Assembly (NCBI GenBank): GCA_963716135.1
Contig: OY970289.1
Coordinates: 372,001 to 436,000 of the forward strand
Reading direction: 5' to 3'
DNA length: 64,000 nucleotides
Source: CAVRAW01 sp963716135
GTDB lineage: Bacteria > Planctomycetota > Planctomycetia > Pirellulales > JADZDJ01
A program made the position numbers and the translations under genes. Positions 10,094 through 20,871 of this stretch are shown here, in pieces. The notes under the pieces were generated by a model. The model made no database searches, was not told the origin of the DNA, and saw only the letters and a program-made list of their open reading frames with translations. Each line of letters opens with the position of its first letter. Positions within the stretch are counted from its first letter, which is position 1.

Positions 10094-10765
10094 TCAGCTT
10101 CCGCCGCCTGGGCCGAACAGCGCCGCATCGGTGGCGAAATCGACCCGCGAATCGTGGGAGTAGAAGTGTCGGGCGATCTGTTCGGCCAAGACGCCTAAGA
10201 ATTGCACGCGGAACTCGCCTTCCGATTTGTCGGCCGAAGAGATGGGCGTGTGCGGCGGATAGAGCACGCGCGGCAGGCTCTTTTCATACACCTGCTTGCC
10301 GCCGTCTTCCATGTCGTACACCACCAAGCGCACCGTCGCATTACCCTGGAATAGCGTCGCGCCCTGATACAGCGTGAACCGCTCCAGCTCGATGCCCACC
10401 ACCATGTCCGCCTTGAGCGCCTTGCCGATTTCGGTGAATTTTTGCCAGGTGTTTTCGTCGGTCCATTGCGAGACTTCGCGCTCGCCGATCACGTCGATCT
10501 TTTTTATCTTGGCCGCCAGCAGCCGATCCACTTCGCGCGTCAGATCGCGGGGCACCGTCGAGTCGGTGAATTGCAATTCCCGCACCGAGCGGCAAACCAC
10601 CGCCACCTTCTTGCCCTTCAAGTTGCTGAATTCAGCGGGAATGTCGTCAGGGGCCATGTTGTACAACATGACCGAAAGCACGTTGCACCCCACTAGCGAT
10701 GCAAAGATGACCGACGCGACCATTAGCGACGCCAGCAAAAACAGGCGCAAGCGGATGCGATCCAT
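10094..10765 (-). CDS. Lipoprotein of unknown function
   Basis: 223 residues. The N-terminus is a lipoprotein signal: a hydrophobic run ending LVGC, with the cysteine near residue 27 as the lipidation site. The rest is a single domain with KKVAVVCRSV, EVDRLLAAKIKKIDVIGE, IGKALKADMVVGIELE and NATVRLVVYD. This strand order recalls the CsgG/LpoB-type fold of surface lipoproteins, but that is an impression, not a match. It lies between the YmdB-like gene and the hydrolase-like gene on the same strand. The start at 10765 is supported by GAGGG upstream and by placing the signal peptide at residue 1. Confidence 0.75.
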   Translation of the reverse strand: MDRIRLRLFLLASLMVASVIFASLVGCNVLSVMLYNMAPDDIPAEFSNLKGKKVAVVCRSVRELQFTDSTVPRDLTREVDRLLAAKIKKIDVIGEREVSQWTDENTWQKFTEIGKALKADMVVGIELERFTLYQGATLFQGNATVRLVVYDMEDGGKQVYEKSLPRVLYPPHTPISSADKSEGEFRVQFLGVLAEQIARHFYSHDSRVDFATDAALFGPGGGS

Positions 10766-10881
10766 CGCAAACCCTCGAAGAGATAGCACGGGTCGAGAAG
10801 AGAGCGGGAGGATACAACCGCGCCCCCGCCGCCACAAGGCCGATAATGCTGCCAGATTGCGTAGTGCTAGCAGGTCGTCGT

Positions 10882-11673
10882 CTATCCTAGTTCGCCATCT
10901 TTCACCACCAAACGGCGGATCGCCGTGGCGCGCCCGGTGGCCGGGTCGACCTCCACGATCGTGCCGCACAAACGCACGTCCCCCGTGGCCACGTCGAATG
11001 CCGTGGGATTGAAGGTCAGCGTGGTTTCCATCACCCGGTCGATCTGGCGGCCCAAAATGCTTTCAAACGGTCCGGTCATGCCCACGTCGCACTGAAACGC
11101 CGTCCCGCCGGGCAGGATGCACTCGTCGGCGGTCGTCACATGGGTGTGAGTCCCCAGCACGGCGGACACGCGGCCATCGAGGTAGCGGCCCATCAGTTGC
11201 TTGTCGCTAGTCGCCTCGCCGTGAAAATCCAGCAGCTTGACCTGCACCTCTTTGGGAATCGCGGCCAGCACGCGGTCGGCGGCTTTGAACGGACAATCCA
11301 CCGGCTTCATGAACACGCGGCCCATTAAGCTGAACACGGCGACCGGCGCACCGTTGCGGGCTTTGACGACGACGAACTCGCGCCCCGGGGCTTCGGTCGG
11401 ATAGTTGGCCGGCTTGACGATGTTGGCATCGCTGTTGAGCACCTCGGTAATTTCCGCGCGGCGATAGATGTGATCCCCCAGCGTCACCACGTCGACGCCC
11501 GCCGCGATCAATTCGTGAAAAATGGCCGGCGTGATGCCTGAGCCGCCCGCGGTGTTTTCACCGTTGGCGACGACCAGGTCGAGTTGCTCGCGCTCAATCA
11601 GCGGTTTGACTGCCCGGCCGACAATGTGTCGCCCGGGCTTGCCAACAATATCGCCGATGAGGAGCAAACGCAT
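10882..11673 (-). CDS. ymdB: YmdB-family metallophosphoesterase (2',3'-cyclic nucleotide phosphodiesterase type)
   Basis: Two-metal phosphodiesterase of the TIGR00282/YmdB family, about 264 residues. Visible metal ligands include the N-terminal RLLLIGDIVGKPGR, VANGENTAGG, TLGDHIY (most homologues have a GNH-type motif here), DFHGEATSDK and the C-terminal GTHTHVTTADE. In Bacillus this enzyme is encoded next to rny and acts on 2',3'-cAMP; here too it follows rny directly, 38 bases downstream. The ATG at 11673 gives a protein starting at the first beta strand, while the longer open frame upstream runs into rny. A role with RNase Y in RNA turnover is inferred from this pairing. Confidence 0.92.
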   Translation of the reverse strand: MRLLLIGDIVGKPGRHIVGRAVKPLIEREQLDLVVANGENTAGGSGITPAIFHELIAAGVDVVTLGDHIYRRAEITEVLNSDANIVKPANYPTEAPGREFVVVKARNGAPVAVFSLMGRVFMKPVDCPFKAADRVLAAIPKEVQVKLLDFHGEATSDKQLMGRYLDGRVSAVLGTHTHVTTADECILPGGTAFQCDVGMTGPFESILGRQIDRVMETTLTFNPTAFDVATGDVRLCGTIVEVDPATGRATAIRRLVVKDGELG

Positions 11674-11711
11674 AAGACGCAGCGGGAGCGAGTGACGAAG
11701 GGCGAGGGTGA

Positions 11712-13276
11712 TTATTTGGCGAGTTCGGTGACGCGGGTTTCGCGGATCATGGTGACCTTGATCTCGCCGGGATAGTTCAATTGCTGCTCGAAAGCGTTGG
11801 CGATGTCGCGGCACACCTTGGCGGCCGATTGATCGGTCGTGTCTTTGGAGCTGGCGATCACGCGCAGCTCGCGGCCGGCCTGAATGGCGAATGCCTGTTC
11901 CACGCCGGCGAAGCCCTTGGCGATCGACTCCAGCTCTTCCATCCGCTTGATGTAGCGCTCCAGCGTTTCGCGTCGGGCGCCGGGGCGGGAGGCACTGCAG
12001 GCGTCGGCCGCGGCGACCAGCACCGTGTAGGGATGGTCGATGCGGATATCGTCGTGGTGGCCCAGCGCCGCGTGCACGACTTCCGGTCCTTCACCGTAGC
12101 GTTTCAAAAGTTCGGCGCCGATCTTGGGATGGCCGCCTTCCGCCTCGTGATCGGCAGCTTTGCCGATGTCGTGCAGCAAGCCGCAGCGGCGCGCCAGTGC
12201 GCCATCCAATCCCACTTCCTCGGCCAACATGCCGGCGAGAAACGCCACTTCGATCGAATGCCGTAGCACGTTCTGGCTGTAGCTGGTGCGGAAGCGCAGC
12301 CGGCCCAGCAGGTGGACGATTTTTGGATGCAACCGCGGAACCTCCGCTTCTTGCATCGCCTCCTCGCCGAACTTCTGAATGTGCTGCTCCATTTCGGCCT
12401 GCGTTTCAGTGACCACTTCCTCGATGCGCGAGGGATGAATGCGGCCGTCGGCAATCAACTTGCCTAGCGCCGTTCGGGCAATCTCGCGGCGCACCGGATC
12501 GAAGCCGCTGATGATCACGACACCCGGCGTATCGTCGATGATCACGTCCACGCCAGTGGCTTTTTCGAAGGCGCGGATGTTGCGGCCTTCGCGGCCGATA
12601 ATGCGCCCCTTCATTTCGTCGTTGGGAATATCGACGGTGCTGGTGGTGGTTTCGGCGGTATGGCCGGCGGCATAGCGCTGGATGGCGGTGACCAGGATTT
12701 CGCGGCTTTTGGCTTCGCAAATCTCCTGCATCTTGCGTTCGTGCTTCTGGATCAGCGCCCCTGCTCGTTTTGCAATTCGTTGTCGAGCATTTCCAACAGG
12801 CGGCGGGCGGCTTCCTCGCGGTTCAGCCCGCTAAGCTGGTGCAAAGTTTGCCGCTGCAGATCGAGGAGCTTTTGCAATTCCTCGTTGCGGCGGTTGGTGT
12901 CCTCGATGCGCTCGGCCAGCTTGCGCTGGGTGGTCTCGACCATTTTTTCTTGCTTGCGCACCTGCTCACCCTGCTGCTCAACGGCGTCTTGCCGTTTGTC
13001 GAGCAACCGTTCGCGTTCGTGCAGTTCCTGGCGAAGCTGCGAAAGCTCCCGCTCGCCGGCGGCCTTCTGCTGGATGGCGACCTCTTTGATTTCCAGTTCG
13101 GCTTCTTTTTTGCGATTCTCCGCTTCGCGGTGGGCATCGTCGAGAATCCGTTTGGATTCGGTTTCCGCGTCTTTCTTTCGCAACCGATCCAGCAGGCGCA
13201 CGATGACGAAGGTCATGCCCGCCGCCAAAGGGGCCGCAATCACTACAGCGATAGCAACATTGGGATCCACTGGCAC
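11712..13276 (-). CDS. rny: Ribonuclease Y (frameshifted near 12764)
   Basis: Membrane-anchored endoribonuclease that starts mRNA decay. It has an N-terminal helix (AIAVVIAAPLAAGMTFVIV) and a long charged coiled coil (residues 30-170). A KH domain follows with GRIIGREGRNIRAFE, then an HD domain with LLHDIGKAADHEAEGGHP and HHDD. The coiled coil runs into a stop after NELQNEQGR; restoring one G in the run near 12764 gives NEQGALIQKHERKMQEICEAKS and joins the KH/HD half. The total is about 521 residues, normal for the family. It is the first gene of a minus-strand run with ymdB next. Confidence 0.95.
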
Positions 13277-14087
13277 ACACTCCCCGCGGATGCGGTGTAC
13301 GTTGTTGCGAGCGCTCGCGGGACGGCACGCGATCGGCAGACGCTTACCGACGATTGGAGGCGCCTGCTGCGACCGGCATGGGCGCGGCCAGAGGGCATTC
13401 GCCGGCGGTCAGATCGACCGAGCGGCTGAGGAATTCGGGCCGTCGAACTTTGTTCGGCGGCGCGCTTGCAACTTAAAACATCACCGACGACGCGCGGGAC
13501 CGGCAGGTCCTGCCGGTCCACCGCTTCCTCGCGCCACACCGGGTGGACGCGGGCACAAAGGATGTTCAGGGGCTGCTTGTATCCAACCAAGAAAACTTCG
13601 AATGTCGAGCGGCTGCGGCGCAAACATGCCGTGGCAGGCAACGTCGCGGGGCAGCCGGCGGGGCACACGGACCAAGGCCGGGCGATTCGTGCGGGGCAGA
13701 ACGCCTCGCAGTAAACTCCAGATGAAAATCACTAAATTATTCATCTTGGCACCCGGCCAGACGCGCTGGTTGGGTCATTCCTACAGGCTCATAATCAATC
13801 TGGAAAACCGCAGCGAATGCTTCGTAGCCGCCCGTGTTGGGCCATTGCCGCGAACATTCGATCTGGTTTTTGTTTCCTTTACGATTGGGGGAACGCCGCC
13901 AGCCTTCAGCCCCCGGGAGCTTTAACTCCAGGCGGCCAAGAGGCCCTCGGCACCCTTAAATAAGATAGTATCAAACCTGATGCAATCTGCAACTGCAGGG
14001 TGGTCGCCGACCTAGCCGGCCGGGGATATGGCAGGGAAACCCAGCGGAAACCGCCGTGGATTTTGCACGCTCCAGTAGGATTGGTCC
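13277..14087. other. Long intergenic region between divergent rny and tilS, with a perfect palindrome
   Basis: About 810 bases with no supported gene. It must hold the rny promoter (minus) and the tilS promoter (plus). A perfect dyad with 11-base arms, GGACCGGCAGG / CCTGCCGGTCC around one T, lies at 13497-13519, about 220 bases upstream of rny, and could be a hairpin in its leader or an operator. A 67-codon open frame on the plus strand starting at 13722 has no recognisable features. Confidence 0.6.
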
Positions 14088-15115
14088 ATGAAATCTCGCA
14101 CGTCCTTCGGCTTGGAAGCGAAACTGGCCGCCGCCTGGCCGCCTGGAGATTGGCGCGACGTGACGGTCGTCGTGGCCGTTTCCGGCGGGCCCGACAGCGT
14201 CGCCCTGCTGCGGGCGCTGGCCAGCTTGAAAGGCGAAGCCGGCGGCGCGGGGCGATTGGTAGTCGCTCATTTCGACCATCGCTTGCGGGAAGATTCTGCC
14301 GCCGATGCTGAGTTCGTGGGGGCGCTGGCGCAGCAACTCGGGCTGCCGTTTGAAAAAGGGGAGGCGACAGCCGAGCAACTCGCACACCCGACTACCGACG
14401 GCGTCGAGGCTGCGGTTCGCCAGTGGCGGTATGCCTTTCTGCAAAGCACGGCGGAAAAAGTCGGCGCTCGATATGTCGCGCTCGGCCACACGGCCGACGA
14501 TCAAGTGGAAACGGTCCTCTTCAATCTCCTGCGCGGCACGGGTCTATCCGGGCTGGCAGGCATGCCGCGGGCCCGTGCGCTGGGCTCTGCAACGTCGCTG
14601 ATTCGACCGATACTCGACGCGCGGCGAAGCGAAGTGTTGGAGTATCTTCACGAAATCGGGCAAAGCTATCGGACCGATCCCACGAACTCCAGCGCGGTCT
14701 TCACGCGCAATCGCATCCGGAATGAAGTGCTGCCGAGCCTGCGCGAAAAATTCTCGACCGACATCGATCAAGCGGTCGTGCGAATGGCGCAATTGGCCGG
14801 CGATGCGCAGCGCTGGTCGAAAACCTGGCCGACGATTTGCTCGCGCGATGTCTGCTGAGCAGTCGCGAGGGCGAAGCGTACGTCAATTTGGAACCGCTCG
14901 AGGCCGCCAATCGCCACCTGGTGCGCGAAATGTTCGTCGCCCTCTGGCGGCGCATGCATTGGCCCGTGCAAGACATGGGTTTTTCCCATTGGGATGCGCT
15001 AGCGGAAATGGCACTCCTGACCGCCCCGCAATCACCCGGCCCTCGCACATTTCCGGGAAATATCCAGGTCCGGCGGGACGACGGTGCCCTCATTCTTTCA
15101 CCTCCACCCCGCTAG
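14088..15115 (+). CDS. tilS: tRNA(Ile)-lysidine synthase (frameshifted near 14813)
   Basis: TilS attaches lysine to C34 of tRNA-Ile(CAU), allowing AUA decoding. The PP-loop SGGPDS lies at residues 32-37, followed by FDHRLRE, the region GVEAAVRQWRY, GHTADDQVETVL, NLLRGTGLSGLAGM and the family signature NRIRNEVLP. After AQLAGDAQR the frame shifts. Adding back one C (CGCCTGG instead of CGCTGG) gives RLVENLADDLLARC and continues through a substrate-binding C-terminal part to 15115. The total is about 342 residues, on the short side but complete for the N-terminal type. Confidence 0.92.
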
Positions 15116-15117
15116 CG

Positions 15118-15171
15118 TCTTCTGCCTTCTGCCTTCTGCCTTCTGCTGTCTGCTGTCTGCCTTCTGCCTTC
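15118..15171. repeat. Intergenic word repeat, TTCTGCC class (copy 2)
   Basis: Seven-base units, TTCTGCC or its variant TGCTGTC, repeat about seven times directly after the tilS stop. Unlike copy 1 there is no obvious complementary arm nearby. Confidence 0.8.
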
Positions 15172-15263
15172 TCACTCCGCCTTGACCGGCGATGCTAGCT
15201 TCGCGTAGCATACGCGGCCATTTTTCCGGCCCGAAGTGCCGGAGGCGCATGAAGTTCGCGCAT

Positions 15264-15290
15264 CGCACGTCCACATTTGGCGGACGTGCG
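15264..15290. promoter_or_regulatory. Perfect 9-bp hairpin just upstream of the AsmA-like gene
   Basis: CGCACGTCC (15264-15272) and GGACGTGCG (15282-15290) form a perfect dyad with a nine-base loop, 18 bases before the chosen ATG at 15309. It may be a leader hairpin or an operator. An upstream in-frame ATG at 15249 would place it inside the coding region instead. Confidence 0.5.
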
Positions 15291-15308
15291 CGTGGGGCGA
15301 TTGCGCCG

Positions 15309-18300
15309 ATGGAAGACCGCACACACGCGAAAGGATTCGCTCGTCCAGTGCGCGATTTAGCAAACGCCTGCTGGTTCGCTTTGAAATGGGGACTGCTGGC
15401 TGCGCTCGTGGCGGCGGTCGGGATCGGATTCTATCTCTACACCCAGTTGAACGACCAAATCCGACTGCGCGTGCAGGCCAAGCTCGCGGCCTGTTATCCC
15501 AATCTGCAGGTCACGGTGCGCTCAGCACAGTTGATCGACGGCAAGGGAATCGAAGTGCGCGGCTTGCTGATTACCGATCCCCGAATCGCGGGGCAGGATG
15601 GCGAACTAGCTTACTTCGACGAGATGTTGCTCTGCTGCCAGACAAACTGGAAGGAACTGCTGCGGCACGAACCGGTGTTCACGCGGATTATCGTTCGCCG
15701 TCCGCAAATTCAGGCGCTCCGATTGCCCGACGGCTCTTGGACCACCAGCCAACTGTTGCCGATCCCCAAGCTCAGTGACCGCTCGCCGGACATGACGATC
15801 GAAAACGCGCAGTTGATCGTCGTCGATCCGCAGCGCAATCCGCCGACCCCCTTCATGGTGCGCGACGTCAATCTGGAAATCAAACCGGAGGCGGGCAACG
15901 GTTCCAACTCGTCCGGGGCTTCGACGATCAAAGGCTGGCTGTCGGCCGACCACGTGCAACGAATGGAAATCGCCGGCCGCTTCCAGCGCGGCGGGGCCCT
16001 GGACGTCAGCGGCTCGATTGCCGGCATCGACGTTTCACCGGAACTGATGTCGGTGCTGCCTGCCGATCAGGCGGCTCGCCTGGCGCCTTTGGCTCCGCTG
16101 CGCGGGCAGGCCCGCCTGGAATTTCACCTGCGAAACGATCCCGCGCAGTCCCAACCGCTGCAATTCGCCGTGAAGGGGCAATTGATTTCCGGCCGGTTCG
16201 ACGATTCGCGGCTGCCGCAGGCGCTGGCCGACATGCAAATCGACTTTCATGCCGACAATCATGGCATCGTCATCGACAAGCTTTCCGCCCGCAACGGTCC
16301 AACCACGATTCAACTGCATGCGCAAATCGACGGCTATCAGGCCGTGGCGCCGGTGATCGTGGAAGGCGAAGCAACGCACCTGCTGATCGGGCGACAGTGG
16401 GAAGCGATCTTGCCGGAGAAACTCCTGGCACAGTGGCGCAAGTTTCTTCCCGCGGGCGAGATCAACGTGCGCTCGCTGCGGTTGGCGTACGACGGCACGC
16501 GCTGGCGATTGGACGGCACCGTGGAATGCCTGAACGTCTCGTTCACGTTCTACAAGTTCCCCTATCGGCTGGATCGCGGCACCGGAACGCTGACGCTCAA
16601 GAGCGACACGGCGACGAATCAGAATCGGCTGATCTTGAACCTGACCGCGTATGCCGGCGGACGCCCGGTGAAAATCGACGGCGAGTTTTTCAATCCGGGC
16701 CCGGAATTCACCGGCGGCGTGGAGTTGCACGGCGAGAATTTGCCGTTCGATCAGAATTTGTACGCCGCCATGACCGCCGCCCAGCCGAAATCGAGCGCCG
16801 TCGTGCAATCGCTCAATCCCGCCGGCACGTTCAACTTTTGGGTGCGCACGCAGCGCAACGATCCGCAACAGCGAATCATGAATCAACACCTGGTGGTCAC
16901 CCTGAACCGCTCGACGGTGTGCTACGACAAATTCCGCTATCCGATGTACAACGTCACCGGCACGCTGGAAATGGTCGATGGCCATTGGACCTTCCGCGAT
17001 CTGGCCGGCACCAACCACAGCGGCCGCGTGACCGGCGAAGGCCGGCTGACTCCTGTGCCCGATGGCTTCGATCTGTCGTTGCAATTCCGCGGGCACGATA
17101 TTGCTCTGGAGGAAGAGCTGCGCGACGCATTGAATCCGCGGATGCAGCGGTTGTGGAACGAACTGCGGCCCAAGGGGTCGTTCAATCTGATCCTGGCGGA
17201 GGTAGGCTACCGCTCGGCCGACAAGAAACTCAGCGTAACAACCCGCATCGAGCCGGTCGGAGACACCGTTTCGATCGAGCCGACATTCTTTCGCTACCGG
17301 TTCGAGAAACTGCAGGGGGCGATCAATTTCCGCGATGGTGCGCACCGATTTAGAAAGCGTCCGGGCCGTTCATGAACGCACGTCGATGGCCACTGGCGGT
17401 TACTGCGAATACACGCCCGACGGAAACTGGCACATGCGACTGGAGAACCTTGCAGTTGACAGATTGCGGCTGGATCGGGATCGCGATTTGATCGCCGCCC
17501 TGCCCCCGCGCTTGCGAAAGTCCGCCGAGCGATTAAATCCCATTGGGCTGGTGAATCTGAGCGGAGCAGTGGATTGGTGGGGCAACTCGCCGCCGCCAGC
17601 CGATGATTCGATGCCGGCGACTCCCGAGGAATGCAAGGTGCGCACGGCCTGGAACGTGGAGTTCGATTTGCAAGAGGCCGGTTTGCGGGCGGGATTGGAT
17701 TTGAAAAACGTCAATGGCAGCGTGGGGCTCAACGGCCAGTGCGACGGAGAGCATTTCCAATCGCACGGAGAATTGAACGTCGATTCCGTCACGTGGAACG
17801 GTTTTCAGTTCACCCGCGTGAAGGGGCCGTTTTGGCTCGACGATCATCAGGTCATTCTCGGCTCCGCCGCCGATGTCCAGCCGACGGGGCACGCGCCGCG
17901 GCACATTTCCGCGCTGGCCTACAGCGGCGCGGTGACCGCCGACGCCGCCGTCAGCCTGGAAGAAACGCCCCGCTACAGGCGCAAGTTGCGATCGCCGAGG
18001 CCGATTTGGCAAGGTTTTGCACCGAAGCCATTCCCGGCCGCCAATCGCTCAAAGGACGCATCGAAGCGGGCGTCGATCTCAGCGGCACCGCCGCCGGATT
18101 GCACACGCTGCGCGGCAAAGGCGAAATCAAGCTTCACGACGCCGATATCTATCGCTTGCCGGTGTTGGTCGCTCTGTTGAAGGTGTTGAATTTCAAGCCG
18201 CCCGACAATAGCGCGTTCACCACCAGCGACATCAAGTTCCAACTCGACGGCGAGCACGTGCTCTTGAACAACATCGAATTCAGCGGCGACGCCATCAGCT

Positions 18301-18598
18301 TGCTGGGCAAGGGGGAAATGAATCTCAATACCGATATTAACTTGACGCTGCATTCGCTGGTGGGCGCAGCGATTTGGAATTGCCCGTGTTCAAGCGCATG
18401 ATGGGCGGGGCCAGCGAACAGATCATGCAAATCAAGATCACCGGCACGCTGGCCGATCCCAAGGCGAAGCGCGAAGCCTTCCCGAAGATTACCGAGGCGC
18501 TGCAATCGATTCAGGGAGGGATGCAGCCGGGGGATCGAACGCTGATCCCGCAAGGCATGCGACCCTCTCCGCAAACCGACGACACACAACGACGGTGA
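15309..18598 (+). CDS. Giant AsmA/TamB/YhdP-like envelope protein (three frameshifts)
   Basis: About 1100 residues when reconstructed. A single N-terminal membrane helix (LKWGLLAALVAAVGIGFYLY) is followed by a very long beta-rich, repetitive region of AsmA type: DEMLLCCQTNWKELLR, VRDVNLEI, LNPAGTFNFWV, GEGRLTPVPDGFDLSLQ, LLGKGEMNLNTDINLTLHS, and a C-terminal DLELPVFKRMMGG...IKITGTLADPK. AsmA-superfamily proteins form periplasmic grooves thought to carry lipids to the outer membrane. The frame changes near 17340, 17979 and 18366. The last two are repaired by one C each (CGCCTAC, GGCCGC). The start at 15309 is a guess; 15249 is possible. Lipid transport is inferred from the family. Confidence 0.82.
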
Positions 18599-18998
18599 GC
18601 ATGATGGATGTCGGACCAATCAATTCGCCCGCCAGCGCCGCCGGGCGCCCTTGGCGCAGTCGCAAGGGCCGGAGAGCGATCGCGCGCAGGCGCGAATCGG
18701 CCATCCATCAGCGCGGCGTGCAATACGATGCCAAGGCGGATCAGGCCGCGGGAATCGGCCAAACCGACGGCGAAGAGCACACGACCGAGGATCGCTACGG
18801 CGATGGCCGTCAGCCGTGGCAATTGCCGGCCGCGGGCGAACCTGCGACCGACGCCGACAATCAAGACGAGGAAAAGCCCCCTGCCCCGCGCGATCCTTCG
18901 GGCCCCAGCGGGCGTCTCATTGATCTGTCTGGATGAGGGGCATAAAATCCCGCGTTCAGTTTCGATTCAAACTCCTCGCCCCTCGACCCTTTCCACCC
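18599..18998. other. Gap before dapF; possible small minus-strand membrane protein, unresolved
   Basis: On the minus strand, 18864 to 18511 is open and encodes two hydrophobic stretches (LTAIAVAILGRVLFAVGLAD, LIRLGIVLHAALM), but it would overlap the end of the AsmA-like gene by nearly 90 bases on the opposite strand and ends in low-complexity sequence. On the plus strand, 18595-18936 is open but reads as Arg/Gly/Asp-rich low complexity. Neither is convincing enough to call a gene. Confidence 0.4.
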
Positions 18999-19859
18999 AT
19001 GCGATTCACCAAAATGCACGGCATCGGCAACGACTATGTCTACGTCGATTGCTTTGCGCAGCCGATGCCGGCCGATCCGCCGGCGCTGGCGAAGAAAATC
19101 GCCGATCGCCATTTTGGCGTGGGCGGCGATGGGCTAATCCTCATTTGCCCGTCAGACAAAGCCGACGCCCGGATGCGCATGTTCAACGCCGACGGCAGCG
19201 AAGCCGAAATGTGCGGCAACGGCGTGCGCTGCGTGGCCAAGTACGTGCACGATCACGGCATCGCGACAAGCCGACGCTGAAGATCGAAACCGGCAACGGC
19301 GTACTGTCGCTGGACTTGGAAATTGTCGATGGCAAGGTGCAAAAGGTTCGCGTCGACATGGGGGAACCGATTCTGGAGCCGGCGAAGATTCCCACGACAT
19401 TGCCCGGCGCGGATCGTGAATTATGCGCCGCCGGAATCGGATCGCATGCGCGAATTCAAGGACATGGGAATTGATCCGCGCATGACGTGCGTCTCGATGG
19501 GAAATCCCCACCTTGTGTTGTACTGCGGGGAGGTCAAGAAAGTGCCGCTGGAGGCCTTGGGGCCAAAGATCGAGCACCGCGACATCTTCCCCAATCGAAT
19601 CAACGTTCACTTCGTGCAGGTTCATTCCCCCCAAGAAGTCACGATGCGAACCTGGGAACGCGGCAGCGGAATCACGCTAGCATGCGGCACCGGCGCGGCC
19701 GCCGTGTGCGTGGCGGGCGTGCTTACCGGCCGATCCGCTCGAAGAATCTTGGCCCACCTGCCCGGCGGGGATTTGGAATTGGAGTGGAACCAAACCGATA
19801 ATCATGTTTATATGACCGGCCCGGCCACGGAAGTCTTTAGCGGCCAATGGGCGGAATAA
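18999..19859 (+). CDS. dapF: Diaminopimelate epimerase (two compensating frameshifts)
   Basis: DapF converts LL- to meso-diaminopimelate for lysine and peptidoglycan. It starts MRFTKMHGIGNDYVYVD, the classic N-terminus. The two active-site cysteines are visible in MCGNGVRC and in LACGTGAAAV. The frame is lost near 19264 after HDHGIA, where one C restored gives IADKPTLKIETGNG, and regained near 19410, where a GC unit appears to be missing before RIVNYAPPESDRM. Between these points the correct protein is read in another frame. The total is about 286 residues, normal for the family. Two compensating indels within 150 bases argue for sequence error. Confidence 0.93.
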
Positions 19860-19867
19860 CGCGATGC

Positions 19868-19930
19868 AGGAAGTTGGAAGTAGGATTTAGGATTTTCAGA
19901 ATTCCTACTTCATAATTCCTACATCCTACC
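19868..19930. repeat. Intergenic inverted word repeat, TAGGATT class
   Basis: AAGTAGGATTTAGGATT on the left (about 19878-19894) faces AATTCCTACTTCATAATTCC and TACATCCTACC on the right, giving a purine arm and a pyrimidine arm that can pair. It fills the short gap between dapF and the acyltransferase gene. It has the same design as the other word repeats but an unrelated sequence. Confidence 0.75.
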
Positions 19931-19944
19931 TTTGCTTCGCACGG

Positions 19945-20775
19945 ATGCGCTCTTTGAAAAAGCTCTTCAACCAATTCGCGATCAATCTCGGCGGGCTTTT
20001 AGCCTCATCCGCCGTGCGCCATTGGATGGGCTCGCTGGACTACAAGTGCGCCTACTACGATCAGTCGGTCGATCCGGTGAAGCCTACTTACTCCGGCCAA
20101 AAAATCTATATCTTCTGGCACGAATACATCCTGTTTCCGCTTTACCTGCGCGGCAACTGCAACCTGACGATGCTTTTGAGCCGGCATCACGACGCCGACA
20201 TCCTCACGCGCACCGCCTACCACATGGGTTTTGCATTTGTGCGCGGCAGCTCGTATCGCGGCGGCATGACCTCGCTGCGCGAGCTGGTGCGCCGCAGCCG
20301 GACGATGAATCTGACCATCACGCCCGACGGGCCGCGCGGGCCGCGGCGCGTATTGGCGCCGGGAGCAGTGTTTCTCGCCTCCAAGCTGGGACTGCCGATT
20401 GTGGCGATGGGCTTTGGATACGATCGCCCCTGGCGGCTAACCACTTGGGATCGCCACGCAGTGCCGCGGCCGGGCAGCCGCGCCCGAGCGGTTGTCAGCC
20501 CCGAAATTCATGTGCCGCCGAATTTGGATCGCGAAGGATTGGAGCACTATCGCCAGCAAGTCGACCGTTTGCTCAACCGGCTCACGCTGGAAGCCGAAGT
20601 CTGGGCGGAATCCGGCACGCGCAAAGCCGAAGAAGTGCCGCTGCGCCGCGAGCCGATCTGGCGAAAGTTGCGTTATAACCGATCGCACGCATTGGCAATG
20701 CCACATCTGCGCGAAATCGGCGCCCAGAGAACACAGATAAACACGGATGAAAAGGATAAACGCAGATCCGCATGA
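19945..20775 (+). CDS. DUF374 lysophospholipid-acyltransferase-like protein
   Basis: 276 residues. DUF374 proteins are membrane-associated relatives of the PlsC/LpxL acyltransferases. The conserved blocks are IYIFWHEYILFPLY, LLSRHHDADIL, FVRGSSYRGG, the TITPDGPRGPRR block typical of DUF374, and GAVFLASKLGLPIVAMGFGYDRPWRL. The acyltransferase histidine would be in SRHHD. Its substrate is unknown; a role in lipid A or phospholipid acylation is inferred from relatives. The last about 17 codons (from AQRTQINTDEKDK) are written in the ACACAGAT-class repeat that starts at 20725, so the original protein probably ended earlier. Confidence 0.85.
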   Translation: MRSLKKLFNQFAINLGGLLASSAVRHWMGSLDYKCAYYDQSVDPVKPTYSGQKIYIFWHEYILFPLYLRGNCNLTMLLSRHHDADILTRTAYHMGFAFVRGSSYRGGMTSLRELVRRSRTMNLTITPDGPRGPRRVLAPGAVFLASKLGLPIVAMGFGYDRPWRLTTWDRHAVPRPGSRARAVVSPEIHVPPNLDREGLEHYRQQVDRLLNRLTLEAEVWAESGTRKAEEVPLRREPIWRKLRYNRSHALAMPHLREIGAQRTQINTDEKDKRRSA

Positions 20776-20855
20776 TCCAATTTGGGATGCTTTTCCTCAA
20801 CGGTCCTGGCGGTCATAATCTTCATCTGCGTTCATCTGCGTTCATCTGTGTTTCC
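20725..20855. repeat. Intergenic inverted word repeat, ACACAGATGA class (copy 1)
   Basis: The left arm is AACACAGATAAACACGGATG followed by AAAAGGATAAACGCAGATCC. The right arm has three near-identical 10-base units, TTCATCTGCG, TTCATCTGCG and TTCATCTGTG, then TTTCC (about 20821-20855). The arms are complementary in character. The left arm is translated as the end of the upstream acyltransferase gene; the right arm ends 17 bases before xseA. Related copies are at 53122-53224 and about 53565-53595. Confidence 0.85.
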
Positions 20856-20871
20856 TTGATCTTCCACTTCT

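Noticed and set aside
13480..13740. Possible 6S-type or other structured RNA in the rny-tilS gap
   Set aside because: Apart from the 13497-13519 dyad I could not assemble a consistent secondary structure or a promoter; a covariance search would be needed.
16035..17345. A 436-codon minus-strand open frame
   Set aside because: Antisense to the AsmA-like gene, whose beta-repeat pattern is on the plus strand.
18511..18864. Minus-strand gene with two hydrophobic segments
   Set aside because: It overlaps the 3' end of the AsmA-like gene on the opposite strand, ends in low-complexity sequence and has no supported start; left as an unresolved region.
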